From Pleurostoma richardsiae (Eukaryota; Ascomycota; Sordariomycetes; Calosphaeriales; Pleurostomataceae): 64,000 bases of DNA. Positions within the stretch are counted from its first letter, which is position 1; each line of letters begins with the position of its first letter. The stretch covers positions 124,001 through 188,000 of the forward strand of contig JANBVO010000034.1 in NCBI GenBank assembly GCA_030052745.1, in the 5' to 3' direction. The position numbers and the translations under genes were made by a program. The notes below the pieces were generated by a model. That model was not told the origin of the DNA and made no database searches. It saw nothing but the letters and a program-made list of their open reading frames with translations. Positions 36,698 to 47,933 of this stretch are shown here, in pieces.

Positions 36698-38903
36698 CTA
36701 CTGTCCCACCATCGCTATCCGCCCTTCGACCTTCGGCGCGATGGGCCTCGTCCAGTCACACTCGGCACACGCCGTGTCATCGACACCCTCGGCGCAGCTC
36801 GCCTGCAAGCCTGCCTTGCGGCACCACTTCCTAAACGCACGCCTCATGATCCTCAGCTCGCGGTCTACGTCTTTAACGTCCTCCTCCTCTTTCTCCTCCA
36901 AGCTCTCCTCATCCTTGCCGCTGCCGTGAGGATGTGACCTCCCCGCCGGCGTCGTCCCATGGTGCGCAAAGTCGTCAGCCCATCCTTCGTCCAGCGGCGC
37001 GACGCTACTCCTACGGTCGCGGATGCGGTTCGCCGTCCAATTCTGCCAGCCCGGGCCCTCCCCGCCATCGTGGCCCAGCGCTGCCTCTCTCTCCTCGATG
37101 GGGCTGCCGACGGCCACCTCATCGTGCGGCCGGGGCGGCGGGACGTGATGATGCCTCTCGCGGACGGTATCGACGACCTTGCCCCAGTGGTGCTTCATCG
37201 CAGCGCCCAAAAGGGCCCAGTGATCCAGAACCTTGAGGGCCATGAAGTATTGCCGCAGCATCATGGAGATGAGGACGCCGTTTTCCTCTGAGACCACAAC
37301 CTCGGCACGGCCCCCTTCCTCTTCTATGAGGAGGGATTTGTAACCGTCTATGTCACCGATGTCAGCGTTCTGTTCACATAGCATCGTGAAGCACAGAATC
37401 CATCGAAGCAAACCAACCTTTGCCGCGGCCCATATAGCCCCTGGTGGCGAGGACATAGACGTAGTCCGGGTCTAGAGGCTTCCCGCCCACCTCGACCTCA
37501 AGAACCCTTGAGCCTATGGGTTTTGAGGGGTCAAAGGAGAATTTGATGTTGGACACTTGAGGAAACCGGCCTATCGGACGCGACGTTAGCATCTTCCCCA
37601 AAGTACTTCCCTAATCCTTTCCTAGAAGAAAGCAACAAAGACGCCATGATCTCTGGAAAGACGCACCTTCAAGCGCGGGGTACGTCGACACGCCGTTCTC
37701 CAAAGCCTCCCTCAGATCGCTGCCCGTGACCTTGAGGACCACGACGGGATCCTCAAAGGGGAAGCAGTCCGTGATATCCTTGACACGGACGGGTCCTGGC
37801 GGGTATATCTGGTCGCCGCGGATGGTCCCGGCGGCCATGAGGGCGCAGTCGGCGCCGTAGTGTGCGCGCATGATGTCGCAAACAAAGTTGCCGATGTTGC
37901 TCTCGCGCAACCGCACGGTGGTGAAGCGTGCGTCCAGGGGCGTGGCCGTCCAGCCGACCGGCCGCTCCAGGCTCTGCTTCAGCTTCGCGGTCAGCTGCCC
38001 GGCCAGGGCTAGGGTGGGCTGGTCCTCAGGGATAGATGAGACGGCGTCTCGCCGGTAGATGGTGAAGTTCCACCTCTTTCCGGAAGAAGAGGACGCGGCC
38101 GGTCGGGCTTCGATGTAGCTCAGCTGCTTGAAGTCTGTGCCTGATCGCAGAACATGGCAGCCATTGATGAAGCTGTGGGCATAGTAGTGATCGTGGCCGC
38201 CAAGGATGAGGTCGATCTGATCGCCCAGCTGCTCGGCAAGCTTGTTATCGTTGGGCTCGCGCATGTGTGTCAGAGCTACAATCAGGTCGGCACCGTCGGC
38301 ACGCAGCTTGGGGATGAGCTCGCGGGCCGTCTCGGTGGCGGAGCGGTAGATGAGGTTCGGGGGCAGGGCGTTGATTGTCTCGAGCCACTCACGCTCGCCG
38401 AGCCCGACGATGCCGACCTTGAGGCCGTTGGAGGCGGTGAGCATGTGGGTGCGGCCGGCGTGGCCGATGGGGACGCCGTCGCCCAGGGCCGGGTCCAGCA
38501 CGTTGGCGATCAGCCAGGGGAAGCTGCACTGGGCGGTCAGATTGGCGAACTGGCCGACGCCGAAGTCGAGATCGTGATTGCCGACGCAGGCGACGTCGGT
38601 GCGCAGGCTGTTGAGGATGGGCACCATGTGGCTGCCCTTAGTGACGGAGCTCTCGAGCGAGGGGTTGAAGGCGTCGCCTGAGAACAGCGTCAGGCAGCCT
38701 GGCTGGCCGCGGAAGCGCTCCCCGTCCTGGTACTCCCGGCACAGCGTCATGAAGCGGGCGATGCCGCCGACGGGCTCGGCCGACGAGGCATCCAGGTGGT
38801 AGACGTCATTGAAGTGCAGCAGCCGTACCGAAGGCGGGCTGGTGCTGCGGGCGCCGAAGGTGAGCTCCTCGTTGGCGGTCGGGATCGTCTCCGCCGGAGC
38901 CAT
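36698..38903 (-). CDS. cytosolic-type 5'-nucleotidase / metallophosphoesterase
   Basis: Three exons on the minus strand: 38903-37667, 37570-37418, 37347-36698. Introns of 96 bp (GTGCGT...ATAG) and 70 bp (GTTGGT...ATAG) restore LEGRFPQVSNI and GRGKDGYKSLL; the product is 679 aa. The N-terminal metallophosphoesterase domain shows LLHFNDVYH, FSGDAFNPS, VGNHDLDFG and LGGHDHYY, which supply the usual two-metal ligands. The C-terminal 5'-nucleotidase domain follows (RLRESNIGNFVCDIM, GTIRGD, FPFEDPVVVLKVTG). The family hydrolyses nucleoside 5'-monophosphates and related esters. No signal peptide or GPI signal is evident, so a cytosolic location is inferred. The C-terminal ~170 residues (charged, EEKEEEDVKDVDRELRIM) are a fungal extension. 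It converges on the STAND gene. Confidence 0.92.
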
Positions 38904-40301
38904 AGTCGCTGGCTGCTGCCCCTCGGGGGGTCGGCGATGGGGAGGGGAGGGCGTTGCGCACTCTAGGGAGGGAAACGGAGGCGGGGTATAAGATACGGTC
39001 TATGATATACTCAAGTAACGGCAATAAGGCAGGTATAGGGAGGTACAGGTGGACGTGTATATGGGCACGGAGTCAAGGACAAAAGACGGAGGAGGATCAA
39101 CGGGGTTCAATGGGCGGGGCGGTCGGGCACCGACGAGGGGCGGAAGATCGGAGTCTCCGGACTCTCGACACCGCCACCCCCGCCAAGCCGGGCTCACAGC
39201 TGCAAAAGGCCGGAGACGCCAACACCCGATTCCGTGGGTACTAAACATAGGTACAGTCCCTAAAGTAGACGTACCTTAACAAGACACACCAGAGAGTATT
39301 AGATGGCGAAGTCCCTCAGGAAGGTACAGTAGGTACTGGAGGTACCTTATGCCGGCCTTATCGTGTTTCAAGTCACTCGTGCCGTACTTTCTTGCCCAGG
39401 TAGGAAGGTACAGACAGCTAAGGCGGCTGGGAGGACCTGAAGGGCGCCTCGCATGTCGACGAGTGAGGGGCAGAGCCCCGCCATAAGGTGCAAATTACGT
39501 ACTTCGCACCACCACCTTCAAGGATCCATGGAAGTAAAGTCCTCGTGTTTTATGGCCTCGAGGACCGGATTCAAACAGACAACGTGAGACGAAGCTCAGA
39601 TTTTGTCTAATGAGCTCAAGCTCAGAATTAAACGCTCCGACTTGCCCTGCATCAGACCGCCCGGGGTGGGGGGGGACCAAGGCAAGGTAGTCGAGCGAGT
39701 GACATGGGCAGTTCGATGTTCATCGTCGAAAGGTCGGTGAAAGCTAGGTATCTCAGCCTCTTAGGTACCCTACCTGCCTAGGCGGGTAGGTGGGTGGTGT
39801 ACGGAACACAGCGAAGGGAGGGAGGGATCAATGGCGGGAAGTCGAGGGTGGGCTGAGACAATTTATTGCCAACTCGGGATGTGATCCCCGGCGCAAATCA
39901 CCCCAACATGCGCGTTCCTGCATGAGAACTGACGGCGTCAGCCATGAGCCGTGAGCAGAGAGACGGCGTGGCTCGGCTGCCATCGGTCAATCGGAGCTTG
40001 GCCTTTCGGCTCCATCCATCCAAGGGGGGGTGGCAGCCATACATAGTACAGTTAAAGGTGCAAAACCTGGACCCCTTCTTTATTATTTAGCTCACATTGC
40101 AGCCCCATCTGTATGACCTCTTCTCAGCCTAATACTGCGAGCGTACATAAATATTTGGTGAGCATACCGCAGGCCCCTCTAAGTTTGTGCTCGTATCGCC
40201 GTCTCGTCTTAACGCCAGTAGTTAGCCAGCTTACGGAGACCCTTGAAGTCGAGCACTTGTGGTTGCGTCTACGGTCCGAGTCAAACCCGTGACAGTCCAA
40301 G
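38904..40301. promoter_or_regulatory. divergent promoter, 5'-nucleotidase and GNAT genes
   Basis: 1.4 kb between two divergent starts. Stretches from ~39.2 to 39.8 kb are rich in GGTACC/TAGGTA elements like those at 11.4-13.1 kb, and a G7 run lies near 39668. No gene is supported. Confidence 0.5.
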
Positions 40302-40927
40302 ATGAGCACACAGCGGGAGACCGTCCGCCATGCACGGCGCGAAGGTATATTGGCTCTGCCACATATCGCCTGCTCCCTCGGGATTCGCTGACTACAACCG
40401 CAGACGTTGGCACCATCTTGCATCTGATCCGCGAGCTGGCCGACTACGAGCATGAGCTCTCATCTGTCGAGACCACTGAGGAGAAGCTGCGCGCCACCAT
40501 CGCCTTCGCGCCTTCCCCTTCTGAGGGTGTGCCACCATCAGAGGAGAGCGGCCTGCCCGCCACGGAGCCCATCTCGCCAACCCGGCCGGCACGCTGCCTG
40601 CTCCTGTTCGCGCCTGACGGTGCTCCCGCTGGCATGGCGCTGTACTACTACAATTACAGCACCTGGCGGGCGCGGCCCGGCATCCACCTGGAGGATCTCT
40701 TCGTGTCCAAGGAGCAGCGCGGCCGCGGGTACGGCAAGCGGCTGCTGGTCGAGCTGGCCAAGCAGGTACTGGCCATGGACGGCGGCAGGCTCGAGTGGTC
40801 GGTGCTCAAGTGGAACGAGCCTAGCATCAAATTTTATCATAGCATCGGGGCGCAGGCCATGAGCGACTGGGTGGGCATGAGGGTCGATGGCGAAGGCCTG
40901 ACCAAGCTGAGCAAGCTACTGGACTGA
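40302..40927 (+). CDS. GNAT N-acetyltransferase, SSAT-like
   Basis: Two exons: 40302-40344 and 40404-40927. The 59-bp intron (GTATAT...CGCAG) joins MSTQRETVRHARRE to DVGTILHLIRELADYE; the product is 188 aa. The fold follows spermidine/spermine acetyltransferase-like GNATs: DVGTILHLIRELADYEHE at the N-terminus, HLEDLFVSKEQRGRGYGKRLL carrying the acetyl-CoA loop (Q/R-x-x-G-x-G), and SVLKWNEPSIKFYHSIGA at the C-terminus. A Pro/Ser-rich insert of ~25 residues lies between beta strands 2 and 3. The likely reaction is acetyl transfer from acetyl-CoA to a polyamine, thialysine or similar amine; the exact substrate cannot be read from sequence. Its stop is only 37 bp from that of the LYR gene on the opposite strand. 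Confidence 0.88.
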
Positions 40928-40964
40928 GTGGAAGGCGGTCATCGCTATCCGTGGTGTAGATAGT

Positions 40965-42131
40965 TCACTCGACTCGCTGTTGGCGGGAAACCCTCCCCTT
41001 CGAGTCCACGCCCTCGAAGAATTCGCCATATCCGTTCGTAGCATAAGGCAACTCGGCCTTGAGCTTGCCCCAGGTGATTTGGAACTTGCCGTCAGCGCCG
41101 GGTCTTTTCTCCATGATGGGTGTCATCTGCCAGATGTTCGCGTACATCCGGCGCCAGAATCGGGGAGAAAACGTGTGGATGCCGACGGGCGGCCCGGCAG
41201 CATAAGGGGAGCTGGAGGCTTGCTCCTCGCCGGTCAACAGCTTGAACTTCCGGGAGCTTTTTCGCTCTAGGGACCGGACTGGCTCGTTGACGTAGATGCC
41301 CCAGTCCCATACCGCAGCCTCTGCGTCCTGCCCCGGCCTTGTATCACTCTTGTGGGTTACAGACCTTGCGGCGGGCCGACGCGAAGGCATTTCCCATGAT
41401 GCCTTCGCCGAAGTCTCGCCTCGTGCCAAAGCACCTAGTAGATTCCACTCCCCCTTCTCGACCGGCGGCAGTACCCTGTGGATCATAGCCTTCCACCACT
41501 TCTTCTCCTTGGTGCGATGCACCTTGAGCGGCAGAGGCCGGCCCCAGATGTTGCTCTTGGGGATATCAGCGTCAGCGTCCATCCTCCCGGACTTGATATT
41601 TGGCCGCGGGGAGTTTGTTATGCTGGCAACCGACTGCGACTTGGCTAGCGCCAGCACCTTGCTCGTATCCCATTTGTCCAGGAAGTCCGGCTTGCCGCCC
41701 TTCCGGCCCTTCAGAGGGACGCCCGACTCCGCTGCCTCGTCGGAAGAATCGCTTGCCTCCACAGCCTTGTCCTTCATCCGCGCGACCATTTCGGCTAGCT
41801 CGGCGGAGTCGGCAGGCGGTGCGGGAGCTACGAGGCGGTTCACGAGCTCGCGGCGACGCGGACCGGTGCGGCCAAAACACTTCAGCAGCAGACGGCGCAT
41901 GCGGGCCATATCACCCGCATTAGCGGCGCGGAGGAAGCGCAGGTCATGGCGGGCCTTGCCGAGCCGGAGACGGGCGGCAGCCGGGTCGGACTCGCGGCGA
42001 TGGCGCCGGAAGCGAGTGCGGATGCGGTCCTTGACGTAGGCCGTGCAGACTGGAGGGAGGTAGGAAGCTTCGCGGAGGAGGTGCCGGTAGACGTGTAGCG
42101 GTGCTTGAGGCCCAGGGAAGGATAGGGGCAT
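40965..42131 (-). CDS. LYR-motif mitochondrial protein, Cup1-like
   Basis: A single exon of 388 aa from ATG 42131 (MPLSFPGPQAPLH). An in-frame TTG lies four codons upstream, but the ATG is preferred. The first ~90 residues have an LYR/Complex1-type helical bundle: VYRHLLREASYLPP in place of LYR, then DRIRTRFRRHR and ARLRLGKARHDLRFLRAAN. This matches the N-terminal domain of fungal Cup1-like LYR proteins. LYR proteins usually work in mitochondria with acyl carrier protein, in Fe-S delivery or respiratory and ribosome assembly; that role is inferred. The remainder is basic and rich in Trp/Lys (GIYVNEPVRSLERKSSRKFK, FWRRMYANIWQMTP), without a domain I can name. It is divergent from the mbp1-type gene. 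Confidence 0.75.
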   Translation of the reverse strand: MPLSFPGPQAPLHVYRHLLREASYLPPVCTAYVKDRIRTRFRRHRRESDPAAARLRLGKARHDLRFLRAANAGDMARMRRLLLKCFGRTGPRRRELVNRLVAPAPPADSAELAEMVARMKDKAVEASDSSDEAAESGVPLKGRKGGKPDFLDKWDTSKVLALAKSQSVASITNSPRPNIKSGRMDADADIPKSNIWGRPLPLKVHRTKEKKWWKAMIHRVLPPVEKGEWNLLGALARGETSAKASWEMPSRRPAARSVTHKSDTRPGQDAEAAVWDWGIYVNEPVRSLERKSSRKFKLLTGEEQASSSPYAAGPPVGIHTFSPRFWRRMYANIWQMTPIMEKRPGADGKFQITWGKLKAELPYATNGYGEFFEGVDSKGRVSRQQRVE

Positions 42132-43593
42132 GCTGGCTGACAAGGGCCAAACGTAGCTACAACGATCAGTCTGCCAGCATTTGACAATAGAATCGATGAT
42201 ATAATAGACGAGGAGATAACGAAGCCGTCTCTAGCTCCCTCTAATTGGCGATGATGTCAGACGCCGAGGCCCTCGCTTTGGGAGCTGTTCAAGCTTGGAA
42301 GAGCTCAAAGATCGAGCGAGATTGCGGCTCACGTGCCGCTGCTTAACAAAAAGTACCTAACCCATCATTAAGTTATGAAACACTTTACGCGAAAACGCGT
42401 CCATGACGCGACAATGGACGTTGTACCTCCGGTACTGCCCCACCAGGAGAGTCTTGCCCTGGATCCATCAGGTATACGATGTGGCAGTACGGAGTACCTT
42501 TTCAATGTTGTCGACAAGATATTGTGCTTGGATTCCAGTCACTCTGGACACCTATACAAGACGATTGTACCCTGGAGAGGAGGCACGGAAGCGTCACATC
42601 AAGTAGATCGATGCGCATCACGCAAGTCCGAGGCAAGACATGCGTACCTACAGGTACTTGCAGGGCGCTTGCAGGGTAAAGTAGCGACGATGGTTGGACG
42701 AAAAAGACATCGGGGCACCGGCGCCGCCCTCGCTAAGCGGCGTACCTTGGCGCACCGAACGGAGCCGGAAGTGACAAGTGCGTGCGAATGGAAGGGAGGA
42801 ACCCCTCATTTCGCGTCGCTACGCCCTCTCGACACACGAAAATCACGAAAACGACACGTCCAGCTTTCCGTCTCCCTCTCACATCTTTTCCAGGTTTTAA
42901 TTGACCGCAGCCACGGACCACCTGACTTCGTGTATTCCGTGCAGATTACGGGCTTCGCATGTACACGATACCTCCTCCAGCCGTGGCCCTATCCCGTATC
43001 TCTCTCTCATCTCTCCTTGTGCGCGACAGGCCGAGCCTCTCTCTCTTTTGTCCCTGGGTACTCTATTGTTTCCGGAGCGCCTAAGCGAAACCTACATTAC
43101 TGGACTCCGTACTGTCTGTCGACGAGAGCATCGCAATACACGGGCACCGACCTCCGCACACCAGGGTACCTACCTACAGTTGCCGCATCCTCCAATCTCT
43201 CCGTTGTCTCTTTTTGGTTGATCCTTCCAGTACCTTTTCCGAGTATTGCGACTGCTGTCTCTGCGCTCGAGGTACCAGATACTCGATTTCTTTCATCTCG
43301 AGATCCTGCTGTCGGGTACACCTCAGAGCTGTACGGTCAGGTAATCAATCATCCATCCGTACGTACACGCCAAATCGCACCGCCGGTCAATTGCGCGCTT
43401 GCAGGGGCTGACCCGACCCGAGAAAAGGGCAACTGCCAATCTCAACTCCACAAATCCGCCTCTGCTCTCCCATTAGCAAGCGACCACCAAAAGGCGCTGC
43501 GGAAAAGAGTTGCGAATATCCTCATCGGCGCGCCTTCGTTCGCATTCCCGGCCCTCTGATCTCTGGTTCGCATCGGTTCAGATGGTTCGCTGA
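42132..43593. promoter_or_regulatory. divergent promoter, LYR gene and mbp1
   Basis: 1.46 kb between divergent starts. It contains three MCB-like boxes (42387-42411) and CT-rich blocks at ~42855-42895 and ~43000-43060, which suggest mbp1 transcription starts near 43.0-43.1 kb. A possible 3' splice site (TTTTCCAG, ~42886-42893) hints at a leader intron. A 394-codon open frame (42375-43559) spans it but lacks any domain. Confidence 0.5.
42387..42411. promoter_or_regulatory. cluster of three MCB-like boxes
   Basis: ACGCGA (42387-42392), ACGCGT (42395-42400) and ACGCGA (42406-42411) fall within 25 bp. ACGCGT is the MluI cell-cycle box bound by MBF, whose DNA-binding subunit is the product of the adjacent gene. 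The cluster is ~255 bp from the LYR start and ~1.2 kb from the mbp1 start. Confidence 0.5.
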
Positions 43594-46434
43594 ATGGCCT
43601 CGACAACCATCACGGCGTCTTCCTCTTCCTCCCTCCCTCCTCCGCCTCTACAAGCTCCGCATCCTCACCACCAGCATCGCGCCTCCTTCTCCGCCGCCGC
43701 CGCCGCCGCTCCTCTCCCTCAACAGCATCCCTCTGCGGCTGCATCCTCTACCGCGTCATTCGATCATCCTAACAGCTTCGCTGCCGCCATGCAGCCCCAG
43801 ATGCAGTCCATGGCGCCGCATTCCCAACCATCCTCGCAGCAGTCGTTCACCATGAGCCAACCCTTGAGTCAGCCATCTTCGCAACAGGCCAGCATGTCTG
43901 CTGCAGCCTATCGCCAATTCGCCGATGCCAGCGCGCGGATGGCCAACGATAACCCGCCGCAGATCTACTCCGTATGCCCCCTTCAGCGGCCGCACCGGCG
44001 TTCTGCGGGGCCATGTGCACTGACAAGACAACGATTTAGGCTGTATATTCCGGTGTCGATGTCTACGAGATGGAAGTCAACAACGTTGCCGTCATGCGAC
44101 GCCGCAATGACAGCTGGCTGAATGCGACGCAAATCCTCAAGGTGGCCGGCGTCGACAAGGGCAAGAGAACCAAGATCCTGGAAAAGGAGATCCAGACTGG
44201 CGAGCACGAGAAGGTCCAAGGCGGCTACGGCAAGTACCAGGGCACTTGGATAAAATTCGAGCGTGGTGTAGAGGTGTGCCGCCAATATGGCGTCGAGGAT
44301 CTGCTTCGGCCGCTCTTGACCTACGACATGGGCCAGGACGGCGGCATCGCCGGCCAAGGAAATGTCAACACGCCAACGAAGGAGCAGGCGATGGCTGCCC
44401 AGCGAAAACGCATGTATAACAGCAGCAATGGCGACAATCGCACAAATGGCCTTGCCGGCACCTTCTTCAAGAATATCTCCGCTACGGCGTCCCAAGCTGT
44501 CGCTGCTATCAGCAAGGCACGCTTCGACTCGCCTGGCCCGAGAGGTCGAGGCGGACCCTCACGAGCTCCCAGCTTTCAGCGTCAGGCTTCGATGCAGAGC
44601 ATGGACGACTTTCCTGGCAATTCTCAGCAAAGCTACATGTCCGATGGTTATAGCCAGAATGTCGATTCTGCCTACTCTACACAGAACAATACGCAGCAGC
44701 AGCAGCCGCCGCCGCATATGAATGGAGACGCAGCGGAGCCGCCCAGGAAACGGCAGAGGGTCACGATGACACCCGCCGACAGCTTCGGCTACAACCACAG
44801 CATGGAGATGTACGCGAATGCTTTCCCCGGCTCCCCGACCGAACCAAACGAGTCATTTATCTACTCTCAAGCCGGAATCAGCAACGTTCACCAGGAACCC
44901 TTGACCGATGGTCTTAGTCCGCTCCCGCCTCTGCCTTTCGAGGTATCGGCCGATGCGGAAAAGAAGCGGAGCTTCCTCATGAGCTTGTTTATGGACTCGA
45001 ACGCCAATGACCCAAACATGCACGACGTCTTGCGTAGCATGACGCCTATGGAGCTTGACATGCCCATCGACGCGCAGTCTCACACGGCCCTGCATTGGGC
45101 TGCCACGCTGTCACGGATGGCTCTTCTCCGCGCGTTGATTGCTGCTGGAGCGAATCCCTACAGAGTCAACGCCTCTGGCGAGACAGCGCTGATGAGAGCA
45201 TGTGTGGTGACTAATTCTCACGATCTGAACTCATTCCCTGAGCTGCTGGATGTGCTTGGCGGAACGATCGAGGTTCGCGATAGCAAGGGCAGGACAGTAT
45301 TGCATCATATTGCTGTTACCAGCGCCGTCAAGGGCCGGAACACTGCAAGCAGATACTACCTCGAGTCATTATTGGAGTGGGTAGTTCGCCAGGGTAGTGC
45401 ACCAAGCAGCCAAGAAGCAGGCGCCAATGGTAACAGCGCCGGCTTAGGGGCCGGCAGTCAGGCCAAGCTGGGGCTGGGCCGCTTCATGAGCGAGGTTGTC
45501 AATGCCCAGGACAAGGCGGGTGACACAGCCCTCAACATCGCCGCGAGGATAGGAAACCGGAGCATCATCTCGCAGCTGCTCGAGGTCGGCGCCGACCCTA
45601 CTATCGCAAATCGCGCTGGCCTGCGGCCCCTCGACTTTGGAATCGGCGTTGAAGCTGCCGAGGACGGACCTAATGGCGACATGAGCGGCGTAGAAAAGAC
45701 TGCGCCCGTGAATAGCCAGAGGAGCCGTGAGAGTAGCGACGATATCGTAACCTGTAAGGGCATCTTCATTCTCCCTTCCCACCGTAAAGCGTGAGACTAA
45801 TCGCCATGTTACAGCAATAAGTCATTTACTCGCCGAGAATTCCACGGCATTCCAGGCAGAACTCAAGGCCAAGCAAGCATCTATCGACTCTCTGCACGCG
45901 TCTCTCCGCACCACATCCGCGCAGCTAGGCGACAGCCGCCGGGCGCTGGAAGCTGCCCAGGAGAAGGCCAAGGCGCAGCGGCTGATGCGGCAGAAGGCCG
46001 AGAACCTCTGGCACGCGCGCGAGGACGAGCAGTATCGCCTCCTCCAGAAGGAGCAGCGGCATGGGCGCATGGACAGCTCGGCTACGGCGGCTTGGGAGGC
46101 AGAAATCGATTCGGTGGTCAATGCAGTCACAGCGGCTACGAGCTCTGGGCAACCGGTGCCGAACGTCAACCTGCCGAATAGCAATCTGCTGAAGGCGCGG
46201 ATCAACTCCATGCGCTCCAAGTCAGAGGAGATGCGGCAAGCGGTCGCGGGGCTCAAGGGCAGGAGCAAAGAAGTCGAGCTGAAATACCGCCGGCTCGTAG
46301 CGCTTGCGGCGCGGTGTAGTGACTCTGAAGTGGATGGGTTGCTAGACGGGCTCGTCAGGGCCGTGGAGAGCGAGAAAGGTGAGCTGGAGATTGGGCGGGT
46401 GAGGCGGTTTCTAGGAGGCGTGGAAGGCGCTTGA
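43594..46434 (+). CDS. mbp1: MBF-type APSES-ankyrin transcription factor
   Basis: Three exons: 43594-43971, 44040-45753, 45815-46434. Introns are 68 bp (GTATGC...TTAG) and 61 bp (GTAAGG...ACAG); the product is 903 aa. The N-terminal 126 residues are low-complexity (Ser, Pro, Ala, Gln). The APSES DNA-binding domain occupies ~129-225 (YSGVDVYEMEVN, VMRRRNDSWLNATQILKVAG, YGKYQGTWIKFERG). Ankyrin repeats occupy ~472-640 (TALHWAATLSRMALLRALIAAGANPY, GDTALNIAARIGNRSIISQLLE). A C-terminal coiled coil follows (~695-870), with VTSISHLLAEN created by the second splice. This is the Mbp1/Swi4/Res plan: the DNA-binding subunit of the G1/S complex MBF, which pairs with a Swi6-type partner. A nuclear location is inferred. 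Confidence 0.93.
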
Positions 46435-46969
46435 TCAACCCCTTTGTTCCTGCGAGGTTCCGCCGCGCCATTGCGCCTGCCACCGTGGAGTCCTTGGGCG
46501 TTCAGGCGATATGTTTCCGGACTGAGAGCCTCCGACAGTGGGGCTCTCTACACCTGAGCCGGCCTTGTTGATGCTGGGGCTGGCGGGGTATCCGGCTCCA
46601 AAGCTGTGCATGATTATTGTTGATACCAGTTGGATGTGTAATGCATACGTACATGGGGCGGCAAGTTGTCGCAGCAGATGTACGAGTAGGATATGCATGC
46701 ATGGCTTCGAGATTACTGCACTGCTGCCTTATAGTCGGAGCATACTTTGAAAGAATTCATTTTGACTCACTCGCCATGTTGTCCCTCTCTCATCAGGGGT
46801 ACCGAGCCGTACGATGGCTGCGGATCCTTGTATATCGTGTCAGTTGACAGCGTAAGATTCCACACCCTGACCAGTGAAACAACCATTTTCCAGTCTCAAC
46901 TCCGTATTGGTATCGTGTTTCCGTATCCGTGTAACCCAATCACACTCCTTGCGGCAAGACCAAAATCCA
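46435..46969. other. convergent intergenic region
   Basis: 535 bp between the stops of mbp1 (plus) and MET8 (minus). It presumably holds both 3' UTRs. Nothing else is recognisable. Confidence 0.55.
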
Positions 46970-47933
46970 TTATGCACCGACGGAAAAGCCAAAAGACCCG
47001 TCGAACACGTCGAGTTTCTCCAGGCTCGGGTCGCCTCGCATGGACTTGAGCACGTCGAGCGGAGGCACGTCTCCCTTGCTGTAGAAGCGCAGCAGGTTGT
47101 CCATGTCCTCGTCGGTGAGGCTGCACATTGCCTCCCAGGAGTAAGAGTCGCTGACACGCGTCATCCTGTATGCCGCCGTCAGTAAGGCAGACAGAGGCTT
47201 GCAGATTCTTGCTGATATGTCACTCGCGACTCACCATCCCATCCTCTTTCGCGAGTCCTCCGTCTTCGGGGCCACCTCCCTCAGCTTCGTCCTCAGTAGG
47301 CCGATCCGCTCGATGGCGTTGCCCACGCCCTTCGGCAATCTGTCGGCGATGTACTTGCGTATGGAGGCGGCAAGGCGGGGCCCCTTGCCGTTGGTGCTGA
47401 CCATGACCTGTAGGGGCCCGTCGCGGTGCACGCTGCCGAAGTAGAAGTCGCATTCGGCGGGGACGTCGGCGATGTTGGCGGGGATGCGGCGCTCGCGGCA
47501 CAGCTTCCATATGGCGGTGGAGGCGGCAGGGTCGTCGACGGCAACGAGCACCATGTCGGCGCCATCCAGGTCGGAGGGCTCGAATAGCCGGTCGGTGTGG
47601 GAGACCTGCCCCTGCGCGACGCGGAACGCGACCTCCGGGTTGAGGCCGGCGGCGGGGGAGACGACGGTGACGAGGGCGTCGGCGTTGAGGCAGTTGAGGA
47701 TGCGGCCCGCAGCGACCTGCGGAGATGGGAAAGCATGTCAGCTTCAATCATAACAGGGGGTAGGTCTGCTTGTTGAGGGCTAAGGTAGCTGTAGGTTAGA
47801 GAGGGGCAGACTGCGCTGGGAGAAGGATTACCTCGCCGCCGCCGACTACGACGACCTTTTTGCCCTTGATCTGCCAGGCGATGATCAGGCTGCCCCCGCC
47901 CTGAACCTGGGGGAACTTGCTCGTCTCGCTCAT
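46970..47933 (-). CDS. MET8: Met8-type siroheme synthase (precorrin-2 dehydrogenase / ferrochelatase)
   Basis: Three exons on the minus strand: 47933-47832, 47716-47235, 47165-46970. Introns are 115 bp (GTAATC...GCAG) and 68 bp (GTGAGT...ACAG); the product is 259 aa, close to yeast Met8 (274 aa). The N-terminal NAD-binding fold runs LIIAWQIKGKKVVVVGGGEVAAGRI across the first splice. ADMVLVAVDDP carries the Asp expected for catalysis, and AECDFYFGSVHRDG and QVMVSTNGKGPRLA are family signatures. The C-terminal helical domain includes SWEAMCSLTDEDMDNLL. The enzyme oxidises precorrin-2 to sirohydrochlorin with NAD and inserts iron, giving the siroheme cofactor of sulfite and nitrite reductases. 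It is divergent from the Pep7 gene. Confidence 0.93.
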
